A stretch of DNA of 64,000 bases, from the NCBI RefSeq assembly GCF_004768545.1, contig NZ_CP038635.1, positions 1,674,001 to 1,738,000 on the forward strand, written 5' to 3'. Positions 37,345-47,024 of this stretch are shown here, piece by piece. The notes below the pieces were generated by a model. That model was not told the origin of the DNA, made no database searches, and was given only the letters and a program-made list of their open reading frames with translations. The position numbers and the translations under genes were made by a program. The DNA comes from Cupriavidus oxalaticus (GTDB lineage Bacteria; Pseudomonadota; Gammaproteobacteria; Burkholderiales; Burkholderiaceae). Each line of letters starts with the position of its first letter. Position 1 is the stretch's first letter.

Positions 37345-39910
37345 ATGGCCAACGTAGAACGCACCGCCTATCCGCGCTTTCCCAAGGTCTTTTCGACAGC
37401 GGAATTGCAGGCCTGCTATACGCCGGACGTCGAGGAACTGGTGTGGGGGCGACGCAATGCGCGGGGGGAGTCCACGCGACTCGGCCTACTGGTGCTGCTG
37501 AAGGTTTGGGATGCACCACTTCCCCAATCTTGATTCCATTCCCACGGCCATCATCGAGCACGTCCGGGTTAGCGCAGGCATCGGCACGGAGGTCGACTTT
37601 GGCTACGACAGAGCCAGATCTCCTGCATTGTTTCGGCGCTACGCCACCATTCGCGAGTTTCTTGGCATCCAGTCCTACTACGGCACCGACGCCAATGAAG
37701 TCGCCGTGCGTGCGGCACGGGAGGCGGCCGAGGTCGTGGATCAGCCGGTGGACATCATCAATGCCACCATCGACACCCTGATCCAGCAGCAGGTCGAATT
37801 GCCGTCGTTCTCGACGCTGGATTCGGAGCAAGTCCATGCGCGCACGCAAACAGCTCTGTTCCGGCGCGTCGCGCGACGCCTGACGGATGATGACAAGGCC
37901 CAGCTGGACCGCCTGCTCAATCGGGAATTCAATCAGCGCCAGACGGCATACAACACCATCAAGCGCTACGCATTGCGGCCGTCGCGCAAGCACATCTCCT
38001 TGCTGATCGAACATCTCACCTGGCTCGAAGGCTTTGGGGGCTACGCCCGCGCGCTGGAAGAAGTGCCGACCACGAAGCTGCGCTCCCTGTCATCGCAAGC
38101 GATGAGCCTGGACGCGGCCAACCTGAAGGAAATCCTGCCCGAGCGTCGCTATACCCTGTTCGTGGCACTGCTGCATCAAATGCGCGTACGGGCCCGCGAC
38201 GATCTGGCCGAGATGTTCATCCGTCGTATGGGGGCGATCCACAAACGGGCCAAGGAAGAGCTTGCGCTGATCCAGGCGCGGCAGCGCGAGCAGATGGAAA
38301 GCCTCGTGGATCTGCTCGACGGCGTGGTCAACATTGTGGACGATCACAAGGAAGATGCCACACTGGGCGCCCGGGTACGCCAGTATCTGGCGCCGACAGG
38401 CAGTCTCGAGCCCTTGCGCGAGAGTTGTGCGGAGGTGCGAGCCTACAGCGGCAAGAACCACCTGCCGTTGCTGTGGCGGCATTTCAAGGCGCACCGGGCC
38501 GTCCTGCTGCGCCTGGCGCACGCCCTGGCATGGGGATCGACCACGCAATCGCAGACCTTGCTGACGGCGTTTGAAACGAGTGTTCGAGAACGAGTCGCTG
38601 CACCGGGAGTGGGTTGCCGTCGACGTTGACCTCAGCTTTTCCTCGGAACGCTGGCGCAAGCTGGTGCGCCGTCCGATCGAACTGGGCGCCCCGACCAATC
38701 GTCGCTATCTCGAGCTCTGCGTCCTGTCCTATATGGCCAAGGAATTGCGCAGCGGCGATCTGTGCGTGACCGGCTCCGACGCATTTGCGGACTACCGCGA
38801 TCACCTGCTGCCATGGCGCGAGTGCGAACACCGCTTGCCGAGCTACTGCGAGAAGTTCGGCATGCCCGCCAGCAGCGCCGGCTTCGTGGCCCAGCTGCGT
38901 CAGAGGCTTGCGGACACGGCTCGTCAACTGGATGAGCGGTTCCCCGAGAAGTCCGAGCATGTGATCATCAACAAAGCGGGCGAGCTGGTGGTGCGCCGCA
39001 CCGCGGCCACCATCGTCCCGGAAAGCGCAGTCGCGCTGCAGAAAGCGCTGATGAAGCGCATGCCGGTGCGCAACCTGCTGGACGTGCTGGCCAATATCGA
39101 ACACTGGACACATTTCACGCGGCATTTCGGCCCGCTCAGTGGTAGCGACCCCAAGATTCGTAACGCTGCCGAGCGCTACTTGCTGACCATCTTCGCGATG
39201 GGCTGTAATCTCGGGCCGACCCAGGCGGCGCGCCATATGGGCGACAAAGTCACGCCACACATGATGTCGTTCGTCAACCGGCGGCACTTGAGCCTCGAGC
39301 GGCTGGAGACCGCACAGCGGGAGCTGATCGAGCTCTATCTACGACTGGACCTGCCCAAGCACTGGGGCGATTGCAAGACGGTGGCGGCCGATGGCACCCA
39401 GTACGATTTCTACGACAACAATCTGCTGGCCTGGCTACCACCACCGGTACCGCAAGATGGGCGCGGTGGCCTACCGGCACGTAGCGGACAATTACATTGC
39501 GGTCTTCCGGCATTTCATCCCGCCAGGCATCTGGGAGGCGATCTACGTCATCGAGGGACTTCTCAAGGCAGGCCTGAGCGTCGAGGCGGATACCGTCCAC
39601 GCCGACACCCAGGGCCAGTCGGCGGCGGTGTTTGCCTTCACCCACCTGCTGGGCATCAAGCTGATGCCGCGCATCCGGAACTGGCAGGATCTCAAGCTAT
39701 ACCGAGTGGATTCCGAGACGAAGTACCAGCACATCGACACGCTGTTCACCGAAACGGTCAACTGGGATCTCATCGAACGACATTGGCAGGACCTGATGCA
39801 GCTCACGCTGTCAATCCAGGCTGGCGCGCTGTCCTCGCCCTTGCTGCTGCGCCGGTTCGGCGCGGCCAGCCCGAAGAATCGCTTGTCGTTGGATTGCCCG
39901 CGGCAGGAAT
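37345..39910 (+). pseudogene. tnpA: Tn3-family transposase, three frameshifts and truncated
   Basis: The reconstructed protein starts MANVERTAYPRFPKVFSTAE and contains typical Tn3 transposase segments: LDSIPTAIIEHVR, LLRLAHALAWGS, NLGPTQAARHMG, the DGTQYDFYDNN region with a catalytic Asp, and a second Asp in TVHADTQGQS. Frame changes occur near 37500, near 38570 and near 39433 (an extra T in CTGGCCTGGCTAC; without it the frame reads LAGYHHRYRK). The 3' end stops after LLLRRFG, so the final catalytic Glu region is missing. No terminal inverted repeats or resolvase gene were found. Confidence 0.85.
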
Positions 39911-40050
39911 GACAACGCCAGCGCCGGCGCGGTGGCGATCTGCAGCGAGCCGCGCTGCATGTCGCAGATCTCCAGTGCCGTCTGCGCAATCCGGTCGATC
40001 CCCACCAGCGAGCGCTGCACCTCGTCGAACAGCGCCTGCGCCGGCCGGGC
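39888..40050 (-). pseudogene. LysR regulator fragment, N-terminal half, inverted
   Basis: On the minus strand the peptide ALFDEVQRSLVGIDRIAQTA then LEICDMQRGSLQIATAPAL then SFLPRAI is the linker and start of the inducer-binding domain of a LysR protein (about residues 60-110). Its HTH is missing. At about 40050 it meets a plus-strand fragment that looks like the C-terminal half of a LysR protein, so the gene is broken by an inversion. Confidence 0.75.
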
Positions 40051-40052
40051 AC

Positions 40053-40442
40053 CCGCTGGCCGGCAAGGAAGTGATCCGGCCCCAGGACCTGGCGGGGGAG
40101 AGCTTTGTCTCCCATCCGCGCGTGCTGGATTCCCGGCTGCAGATCGATGCGCTGTTCGCTTCCTACGGCATCGAGTGCAAGGTGCAGGTGGAAACGCAGG
40201 TGTCCTGGAGCATCTGCGCATTCGTGGAGGAGGGGCTGGGCGTGGCGCTGATCGATCCGATCACCGCGCACGAGTACAAGGGCGCCGGCGTCTGCTTCCG
40301 GATGTTCGAACCGTTGCTGACGACGGACTTTTCCGTGCTGTTTTCGGCGCAGCGGTCGCCGTCGATATTGCTCAAGGCGTTCGTCACCCACACGCGCGCC
40401 TTCGCGCTGGCCCGGCTGGATCCGCGCTTTGTGGTGGCTTAG
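40053..40442 (+). pseudogene. LysR regulator fragment, C-terminal half
   Basis: The plus-strand frame GHPLAGKEVIRPQDLAGESF, continuing through FASYGIECKVQVET, AFVEEGLGVALIDP and FVTHTRAFALARLD to TAG at 40440, is the C-terminal part of a LysR inducer-binding domain. It is in frame with a transposase-derived frame upstream, which makes an apparent long ORF but no real fusion. A GGCCGGC/GCCGGCC inverted pair lies at the breakpoint. Confidence 0.8.
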
Positions 40443-40637
40443 GCCGTGGGCCGCGCGGCAATCCTGAAATTCGGCAAGGTCATTGCTCCGTCCAGTTCGG
40501 CGTCCCTCGCGCGGGGCTCCCGCTGCCGAGCAGTACTTCGCGTTCGTTCTTTACCGCGCCGTCGCTGGACTTCTACCGGCTCGAAGGCAGCCTGCGCGCC
40601 CTCTGAACGGCGCCCTTGACCGGATTCGAATCCGTTC

Positions 40638-40685
40638 CGGGCGGCATCAATACGGGCGGCATCAATACTTGATTTGAAATCAAAT
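40638..40685. promoter_or_regulatory. Tandem repeat and palindrome upstream of dkgB
   Basis: CGGGCGGCATCAATA is repeated exactly twice in tandem (40638-40652 and 40653-40667), directly followed by ATTTGAAATCAAAT at 40672-40685, a perfect inverted repeat. The region 40443-40773 holds no gene; these elements lie about 90-135 bp before the aldo/keto reductase start and probably contain its promoter/operator. The palindrome resembles that at 8445. Confidence 0.45.
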
Positions 40686-40773
40686 ATTTTTGTCCAGTAA
40701 CGGCGTTTATTTCATCAGTTTCCACCGGCAGAATCTCCTCCAGATCAAACCGGTCCCTTCCAAGGAGCACACC

Positions 40774-41580
40774 ATGCGCAATATTCCCGCTTTCGGCCTC
40801 GGCACGTTCCGCCTGCAAGGCCAGGTTGTCATCGACTCGGTCCGCAACGGCCTCGAACTCGGCTACCGCGCAATCGACACCGCCCAGATCTATGGCAACG
40901 AAGCGGACGTGGGCGAGGCGATCGCCGCCTCCGGCGTGCGCCGCGACGACCTGTTCCTGACGACGAAGATCTGGGTCGACAACTACGCACAGGACAAGCT
41001 CGTGCCCAGCCTCGAGGAAAGCCTGGCGAAGCTGCGCACGGACTACGTCGACCTGACCCTGATCCACTGGCCGGCGCCCGGCAACGGCGTGCCGCTCGAG
41101 GCCTACATGACCGCGCTCGCCGAGGCGAAGGAAAAAGGCCTGACGCGGCAGATCGGCATCTCGAACTTCAACATCGAACTGACAAAGCAGGCGATCGCCG
41201 CGGTCGGCAAGGACGCGATCGCGACCAACCAGATCGAGCTGAGCCCCTATCTGCAGGGCCGCAAGCTGGTGGACTTCCTGCAGCAAGAGGGTATCCACGT
41301 CACGTCATACATGACGCTGGCGTACGGCAAGGTGCTTGGCGACCCGGTGATCGGCGCGATCGCGCAGCGGCACCAGGCGACGCCGGCCCAGGTCGTGCTG
41401 GCCTGGGCGCTGCAGCTCGGCTACTCGGTGATCCCGTCGTCCACCAGGCGCGAGAACCTCGCCAGCAACCTGCTCGCGCAGACGCTGCACCTGAGCGACG
41501 ACGACATGGCGCAGATCGCCGCGCTCGAGCGCAACGGCCGCGAAGTCAGTCCCGACGGCCTCGCGCCCCAATGGGACTGA
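40774..41580 (+). CDS. dkgB: 2,5-diketo-D-gluconate reductase B-like aldo/keto reductase
   Basis: The 268-residue AKR has [20 protein letters not shown] at the start, catalytic Asp/Tyr in [11 protein letters not shown], Lys in LTTKIWVD, His in LIHWPAP and the cofactor region [14 protein letters not shown]. It matches the DkgB (YafB) group, which reduces methylglyoxal and other aldehydes with NADPH. ATG 40774 follows AAGGAG with 6-base spacing; the in-frame codon at 40690 has no ribosome site. An ene-reductase gene follows 96 bp downstream, past a GC hairpin at 41638-41657. Confidence 0.88.
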   Translation: MRNIPAFGLGTFRLQGQVVIDSVRNGLELGYRAIDTAQIYGNEADVGEAIAASGVRRDDLFLTTKIWVDNYAQDKLVPSLEESLAKLRTDYVDLTLIHWPAPGNGVPLEAYMTALAEAKEKGLTRQIGISNFNIELTKQAIAAVGKDAIATNQIELSPYLQGRKLVDFLQQEGIHVTSYMTLAYGKVLGDPVIGAIAQRHQATPAQVVLAWALQLGYSVIPSSTRRENLASNLLAQTLHLSDDDMAQIAALERNGREVSPDGLAPQWD

Positions 41581-41637
41581 ACGCGCAGCGACCGTTTTTC
41601 GTTCCGTCCTTCTTCGTCCCGTCTTTCCTCGATCCCT

Positions 41638-41657
41638 CCGCGGCCCGCAGGCCGCGG
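41638..41657. repeat. GC hairpin between dkgB and ene-reductase
   Basis: CCGCGGCC (41638-41645) and GGCCGCGG (41650-41657) form a perfect 8-bp stem with a CGCA loop 19 bases before the downstream ATG. No T run follows, so it may modulate translation or mRNA stability rather than terminate. Confidence 0.5.
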
Positions 41658-41676
41658 ATCCGATAGCACACGCACC

Positions 41677-42792
41677 ATGACCCAGGATCCGCTGTTTCAA
41701 TCGCTTCAACTCGGCGGGCTGACGCTGCCGAACCGCATCGTGATGCCGCCGATGACGCGCTCGCGCGCCAGCCAGCCCGGCGACGAGGCCAATGCGCTGA
41801 TGGCCGCGTACTACGCGCAGCGCGCGGGCGCCGGCCTGATCGTCAGCGAAGGCACCTACATCGCGCCGCTCGGCAAGGGCTATGCATGGACGCCCGGCAT
41901 CCACACGCCCGCGCAGGTGGCCGGATGGCGCAAGGTGACCGATGCCGTGCACGCCGCCGGCGGCCACATCTTCGCGCAGCTCTGGCATGTGGGCCGGCTG
42001 AGCCACGCGAGCCTGCTTGGCGGGCAACAGCCCGTGTCGTCGTCGCCGATCCAGGCGCAGGGCGTAAACGTGTTCATCGCCGGCGAGGACGGCAGCACGC
42101 CCGGCTTCGTCCAGGCCTCCGCGCCGCGCGCGCTGACCGTCGACGAGATCCGCGAAGTCGTGGACCAGTACCGCGCCGCCGCGCGCAACGCCATCGAGGC
42201 GGGTTTTGACGGCGTCGAGCTGCATGGCGCGAACGGTTACCTGGTGAACCAGTTCATCGACTCGAATGCCAACACGCGCACCGACGCCTACGGCGGGTCG
42301 CTGGAGAACCGCTTGCGTTTCCTTGGCGAAGTCGCGCAGGCGCTGGTCGAAGGCACGGGCGACGCGTCGCGCGTCGGTATCCGCCTCGCGCCGCTGACCA
42401 CGCTGAACGGCTGCGTCGACGACGATCCGGAAACGACATACCTTGCCGCGGCCAGGCTGCTTGGTGATCTCGGTGTCGGCTACCTCCACATTGCGGAAGC
42501 GGACTGGGACGATGCGCCGCTGATGCCGGCGGCATTCAAGTGCAAGCTGCGTGAAGCGTTCCCCGGCGTGCTGATCTATGCCGGCAAGTACACCGCGGAA
42601 CGCGCGCGCGAAGCGATCGCGGCGGGCTGGGCCGACCTGGTCGCCTTCGGCCGTCCGTTCGTCGCGAACCCGGACCTGCCCGAGCGCCTGCGCGTTGGCG
42701 CGCCGCTCGCGCAGCATGACCGCGGCACGCTCTTCGGTGGCGGTGCGCAAGGGCTGACCGACTACCCCACGCTGGCCGAAAACGCAGCCTGA
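41677..42792 (+). CDS. Alkene reductase, Old Yellow Enzyme family (second copy)
   Basis: The 371-residue OYE has LPNRIVMPPMTRSRA, QLWHVGRLSH, the HGANGYLVNQF His/Asn substrate pair and FGRPFVANPDLPERL for FMN phosphate binding. It is a diverged paralogue of the 7209-8318 enzyme. It sits downstream of dkgB in the same direction, giving an aldehyde/enal detoxification pair similar in logic to the first locus. No RBS stronger than GATAGC is seen before the ATG. Confidence 0.9.
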   Translation: MTQDPLFQSLQLGGLTLPNRIVMPPMTRSRASQPGDEANALMAAYYAQRAGAGLIVSEGTYIAPLGKGYAWTPGIHTPAQVAGWRKVTDAVHAAGGHIFAQLWHVGRLSHASLLGGQQPVSSSPIQAQGVNVFIAGEDGSTPGFVQASAPRALTVDEIREVVDQYRAAARNAIEAGFDGVELHGANGYLVNQFIDSNANTRTDAYGGSLENRLRFLGEVAQALVEGTGDASRVGIRLAPLTTLNGCVDDDPETTYLAAARLLGDLGVGYLHIAEADWDDAPLMPAAFKCKLREAFPGVLIYAGKYTAERAREAIAAGWADLVAFGRPFVANPDLPERLRVGAPLAQHDRGTLFGGGAQGLTDYPTLAENAA

Positions 42793-42861
42793 ACGAGACC
42801 CGGAGTTCGATGGTGAAGGCGAAACCTTGGCTTTCCGGCCCCGGCTCCGCCTCCTCCGAGC

Positions 42862-44358
42862 CTAGCCGTTGCTCGGAAAAGCGAACTGCGCCTTCTCGGT
42901 GGCCTCGCGCTTTGGCCAGCGCTGGGTGATTGCCTTGCGACGGGTGTAGAAGCGCACACCATCCGGACCGTAGGCATGCAGGTCGCCAAACAGTGAACGC
43001 TTCCAGCCACCGAAGCTGTGGTAGGCCACGGGCACCGGCAGCGGTACATTGACACCAACCATGCCAACTTCGATTTCGTCGCAGAAGGTGCGAGCCGATT
43101 CGCCATCGCGCGTAAAGATGCACGTGCCATTGCCATATTCGTGAGCGTTGATGAGCTGCATCGCATCCTTCAGGCTTTTGACACGCACGATGCACAGTAC
43201 CGGCCCAAAGATTTCATCCTTGTAGATGGTCATGTCTGTGCTGACGTTGTCGAACAGCGTGCCGCCCACGAAGTAGCCGTCCTCGTGGCCAGCTACCGTG
43301 AAGCCGCGACCATCGACCAGCAGCTTGGCGCCGGCGGCTTCACCCGCCGCAATGTATCCGGTCACGCGCTCGAGCGCTGCGGACGTGACTAGCGGCCCCA
43401 TATCCAGTCCACACGAGGTACCCGGGCCAATTTTCAAGGCCTGGATTGCGGGAACAACCTTCTCGATGAGAGCGTCGGCAATCTTGTCGCCAACACATAC
43501 GGCAACCGAAATGGCCATGCAGCGTTCGCCGCAAGAGCCGTATGCAGCGCCCATCAAGGCGTTGACGGCGCTGTCCAGGTCAGCGTCTGGCATAAAGACC
43601 GCATGGTTCTTTGCGCCGCCCAGGGCCTGTACACGCTTGCCGCGCTTCGTGCCTTCCGCATAGATGTACTCCGCAATTGGCGTGGACCCGACAAAGCTCA
43701 GCGCTTTCACGTCGGGATGTTCGATCAACGCATCGACAGCTTCCTTGTCTCCGTTAACCACATTAAGGACACCTTTGGGCAAGCCGGCTTGATAGAACAG
43801 TTCGGCAATCATGAGCGTCGAGCTGGGGTCACGCTCCGACGGCTTCAGGACAAAGGTGTTACCGCAGGCGATGGCGAGCGGGTACATCCACAGCGGCACC
43901 ATCGCCGGGAAGTTGAACGGCGTGACGCCGGCGACTACGCCCAGCGGCTGGAATTCGCTCCAGGCGTCGATGTTCGGACCTACGTTGCGGGTGTACTCGC
44001 CCTTCAGTAGTTCGGGAGCGGCGCACGCGTATTCCACGTTCTCGATGCCGCGCTTCAGTTCGCCGGCGGCATCTTCGATGGTCTTGCCGTGTTCCTTGCT
44101 GATGAGTTCGACGATGGCCCTTTCATGTTCCTCCAGCAACTGTTTGAAGCGGAACAGCACCTGCGCCCGCTTGGCCGGGGGCGTATTGCGCCATGCCGGG
44201 AATGCAGCCTTGGCAGTCAGGATGGCGTGTCTCACGGTAGCGGAATCCGCCAGGACAAGCTGGCCGGTGACTTCGCCGGTGGAGGGGTTGTAGACCGGCG
44301 AGGGGCGGCCTTCGCCTACGACACGCTCGCCATTAATGAAATGCGGGATGGTGTTCAT
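42862..44358 (-). CDS. mmsA: CoA-acylating (methyl)malonate-semialdehyde dehydrogenase
   Basis: The 498-residue ALDH has the MmsA pattern: FNFPAMVPLWMYPLAIACGN, the SFVGSTPIAEYIY cofactor region, the active-site Cys in GSCGERCMAISVAV, and VNVPLPVPVAYHSFGGWKRS near the end. It converts malonate or methylmalonate semialdehyde to acetyl- or propionyl-CoA and CO2. With the transaminase upstream on the same strand (54-bp gap) it completes beta-alanine-type catabolism. Confidence 0.9.
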   Translation of the reverse strand: MNTIPHFINGERVVGEGRPSPVYNPSTGEVTGQLVLADSATVRHAILTAKAAFPAWRNTPPAKRAQVLFRFKQLLEEHERAIVELISKEHGKTIEDAAGELKRGIENVEYACAAPELLKGEYTRNVGPNIDAWSEFQPLGVVAGVTPFNFPAMVPLWMYPLAIACGNTFVLKPSERDPSSTLMIAELFYQAGLPKGVLNVVNGDKEAVDALIEHPDVKALSFVGSTPIAEYIYAEGTKRGKRVQALGGAKNHAVFMPDADLDSAVNALMGAAYGSCGERCMAISVAVCVGDKIADALIEKVVPAIQALKIGPGTSCGLDMGPLVTSAALERVTGYIAAGEAAGAKLLVDGRGFTVAGHEDGYFVGGTLFDNVSTDMTIYKDEIFGPVLCIVRVKSLKDAMQLINAHEYGNGTCIFTRDGESARTFCDEIEVGMVGVNVPLPVPVAYHSFGGWKRSLFGDLHAYGPDGVRFYTRRKAITQRWPKREATEKAQFAFPSNG

Positions 44359-44412
44359 ACTGAATCCAGGAAAACAAGGGTAGTTGCTGGAAGGGCAGGT
44401 GGCCGAACGGCC

Positions 44413-45759
44413 TTAAGCGAGCGTCCCGATGACAACGCCAACGGCGTCGAACATGGTGTCAAGCTCGCTGGTGGTGGTGTTGAAAGCCGGTCCGAACTGG
44501 AGCGTGTCGCCGCCGAAGCGTACGTAGAATCCCTTCTTCCACAGCGCAAGACCAGCCTCGAACGGGCGTATGGTTGCGTCACCGTCGCGCGGGGCCAGTT
44601 GGATGGCTCCGGCCAGGCCACAGTTGCGGATGTCCACGACATGCTTTGTGCCCCGTATGCCGTGGATGGCCTGCTCGAAATGGGGAGCCAGCTCGGCGGC
44701 TTGCTGAATCAGGTTTTCACGTTTCAGCACATCCAGCGTCGCCAGGCCGGCGGCGCATGCTACTGGGTGGGCTGAGTACGTGTAGCCGTGCGCGAACTCG
44801 ACGGCATGTTGCGGCGCCGCCTGGTTCATGAACGTCTCGTAGATTTCGCTCGACGCGATGACCGCGCCCATGGGAATTGCTCCATTGGTCAGCTGCTTTG
44901 CGACATTCATCAGGTCGGGGGTGACGCCGAAGAATTCGGCGCCAGTCGGTTCACCCATGCGGCCGAAGCCCGTGATCACTTCATCGAAGATCAACAGGAT
45001 GCCGTGCTGGTCGCAGATTTCGCGCAGGCGCTGGAGGTATCCCAGGGGCGGAACAATGACGCCGGCCGAACCCGACATCGGCTCGACAATAACCGCTGCG
45101 ATGTTCGACGCGTCGTGCAGTTCGATGAGTTTCAGCAGTTCATTGGCGAGCGCCACGCCGCCGGTCTCGGCCTGGCCTTTGGTGAACGTGCAATCGGGCT
45201 GCAGCGTGTGCGGGAGGTGGTCCACGTCCATCAGTTGGCCAAACGTCTTGCGGTTTCCACCGATGCCGCCCAGGCTCGTGCCGGCGACGTTCACACCGTG
45301 ATAGCCGCGGGCACGGCCAATGAGCTTGGTCTTTGCCGGTTGGCCTTTGAGCCTCCAGTATGCGCGGGCCATTTTTACAGCCGTATCCGCACATTCCGAG
45401 CCGGAGTTGGTGTAGAAGACGTGCTTCAGGTTGCCAGGCATCATGTCAACGATGCGCTCGGCCAGCGTGAACGACAGCGGGTGGCCAAACTGGAACGCAG
45501 GCGCGTAGTCCAGAGTTCCCAACTGGCTTGCCACCGCTTCCTGGATCTCCTTCCGGCTATGGCCGGCACCACATGTCCATAGACCCGACAATCCGTCGAA
45601 GACCTTGCGCCCATCGGCGTCAATCAGATAGCGCCCCTCAGCCGCGACAATCAGACGCGGGTCCTGACGGAAATTGCGGTTCGCGCTGAACGGCATCCAG
45701 TGAGCGCTGAGATTGAGCTCGTTCTTGTTCTTGAGGGCGTAGGCGGCGGAGGGGTTCAA
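44413..45759 (-). CDS. Omega-amino acid:pyruvate transaminase
   Basis: The 448-residue class III PLP aminotransferase has SAHWMPFSANRNFRQDPRLI at the start, YHGVNVAGTSLGG, the IFDEVITGFGR motif with the PLP Asp, and the Schiff-base Lys in NVAKQLTNGAIPMG. The pattern matches beta-alanine:pyruvate transaminases (BauA/OapT). Malonate semialdehyde made here would feed MmsA. Divergent from a LysR gene over a short region with a large palindrome. Confidence 0.88.
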   Translation of the reverse strand: MNPSAAYALKNKNELNLSAHWMPFSANRNFRQDPRLIVAAEGRYLIDADGRKVFDGLSGLWTCGAGHSRKEIQEAVASQLGTLDYAPAFQFGHPLSFTLAERIVDMMPGNLKHVFYTNSGSECADTAVKMARAYWRLKGQPAKTKLIGRARGYHGVNVAGTSLGGIGGNRKTFGQLMDVDHLPHTLQPDCTFTKGQAETGGVALANELLKLIELHDASNIAAVIVEPMSGSAGVIVPPLGYLQRLREICDQHGILLIFDEVITGFGRMGEPTGAEFFGVTPDLMNVAKQLTNGAIPMGAVIASSEIYETFMNQAAPQHAVEFAHGYTYSAHPVACAAGLATLDVLKRENLIQQAAELAPHFEQAIHGIRGTKHVVDIRNCGLAGAIQLAPRDGDATIRPFEAGLALWKKGFYVRFGGDTLQFGPAFNTTTSELDTMFDAVGVVIGTLA

Positions 45760-45811
45760 GGCGGCTTCCTTTGGAGAGGGTCTACGGCCTCGTAGTGTGG
45801 TACGTTATTTG

Positions 45812-45860
45812 GGTGAGTAAAATACAATTATTCTCACGATTACATATTGAATTACTCACC
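45812..45860. promoter_or_regulatory. Long-range inverted repeat in transaminase/LysR region
   Basis: GGTGAGTAA (45812-45820) and TTACTCACC (45852-45860) are perfect 9-bp inverted arms separated by 31 bp of AT-rich DNA, ending one base before the LysR ATG (45862). They could be the two half-sites of a LysR operator that also covers the transaminase promoter, allowing autoregulation. Confidence 0.5.
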
Positions 45861-45861
45861 T

Positions 45862-46776
45862 ATGAAAAGGCTGCCGCTCTCACAGGTCACGGACTTCGAC
45901 CTGCGCCTGCTTCGGGTCTTCCGCACCGTTGCAGAAGTAGGAAGCTTTACTGCGGCTGAAAGTGCTCTCGGAATCACGAGATCCGCGATTAGCCTTCACA
46001 TGAGTGACCTGGAGAAGCGGCTGGGTGTCAGGTTGTGCCAGCGGGGGCGAGCGGGATTCGCGCTAACGGACGAAGGACGCGAAGTACTTCGGGCGGGGGA
46101 GGCGGTGCTTTCTGCCATCGAAGGCTTCCGTACAGAGGTGAATCAGCTCCACCAAAGCCTCAGGGGTGAACTCAATATCGGGCTGATGAACAACCTGGTG
46201 ACGCAGCCGAAGATGCGGATCACCGACGCCTTGAAAGGAATTCGGCGCCAGAGCGAGGGCGTGCGCATCAACATCAGCATGAGTACGCCTGGCGAGATCG
46301 AGCGGGGCTTGCTGGATGGCCGTCTCCACATCGGCGCGTTGCCGATGCTCACTACGCTCTCGACACTGGACTACATTCCGCTGTACGAAGAACGCTCACA
46401 GCTCTATTGCAGCCGAAATCATCGATTGTTTCCGTCTGGGAAGAAGTTGTCGGTGGCTGACCTGCGAGAGGTAGCTGCCGTGGCGCCGAGCTACCGTATC
46501 AGTGCTGAGGCCATGCAATTGCACCAGAAGTTGAGTTGCGCGGCGACGGCGACGGACCGCGAAGGTATAGCTTTCCTGATTCTCACCGGCGAGTACATTG
46601 GCTTTCTGCCAGACCATTTCGCGGCGACTTGGGTGGAAAAGGGCATGCTCATACCTCTGGTGACCAAAGAGATGCACTTTGAAGTGACGCTTGGCGTCGC
46701 GACGCGGAAGGGCCGAAGAAAAAATCTGATTATGGACCGATTTCTGGACATCCTGATTCAGGATAGCGCCCGCTGA
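45862..46776 (+). CDS. LysR-type regulator of the transaminase operon
   Basis: The 304-residue LysR protein begins MKRLPLSQVTDFDLRLLRVF, with HTH FTAAESALGITRSAISLHMS and DLEKRLGVRLCQRG. ATG 45862 is preferred over TTG 45847, because the latter start lies inside the palindrome and the ATG directly precedes the conserved domain. It is divergent from the omega-transaminase/MmsA pair and is the likely activator in response to beta-alanine or a related amino acid. Confidence 0.87.
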   Translation: MKRLPLSQVTDFDLRLLRVFRTVAEVGSFTAAESALGITRSAISLHMSDLEKRLGVRLCQRGRAGFALTDEGREVLRAGEAVLSAIEGFRTEVNQLHQSLRGELNIGLMNNLVTQPKMRITDALKGIRRQSEGVRINISMSTPGEIERGLLDGRLHIGALPMLTTLSTLDYIPLYEERSQLYCSRNHRLFPSGKKLSVADLREVAAVAPSYRISAEAMQLHQKLSCAATATDREGIAFLILTGEYIGFLPDHFAATWVEKGMLIPLVTKEMHFEVTLGVATRKGRRKNLIMDRFLDILIQDSAR

Positions 46777-46835
46777 TCGAGAAACCTTGCAGGCTGCAGT
46801 AGTCCGAGGTCGCCGAGCGTGTAAGCGTGATCCCG

Positions 46836-46979
46836 ATGACGACCAGGGCCCAGTTTGAGAAGGCCCAGGAAAGCTTCGACGCGGCGCGCCGCCTCGGGCT
46901 CGTTCCGGCCGTTGGGGGGCGTGTGGCACAGGGCCCGGGGATGGAGAAGGGCTGGTTCATCGAGCCGACCGGCCTGTAG
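46836..46979 (+). pseudogene. Aldehyde dehydrogenase fragment
   Basis: The frame reads VAERVSVIPMTTRAQFEKAQ, then LVPAVGGRVAQGPGMEKGWF and IEPTGL before TAG 46977. GGxxxxxPGxEKGWFIEPT is the standard segment shortly after the catalytic Cys region of ALDHs. Nothing before or after survives, so this is a remnant, perhaps of a second semialdehyde dehydrogenase. Confidence 0.65.
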
Positions 46980-47024
46980 CGAAGACCCGGTTCCCCGTCA
47001 GAGAGCTTGAGCTAAGCTCCAAGA

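Noticed and set aside
38571..40442. 623-codon plus-strand ORF that looks like a transposase-LysR fusion protein
   Set aside because: It arises from a transposase frameshift read through antisense LysR DNA into another LysR fragment; there is no real fused protein.
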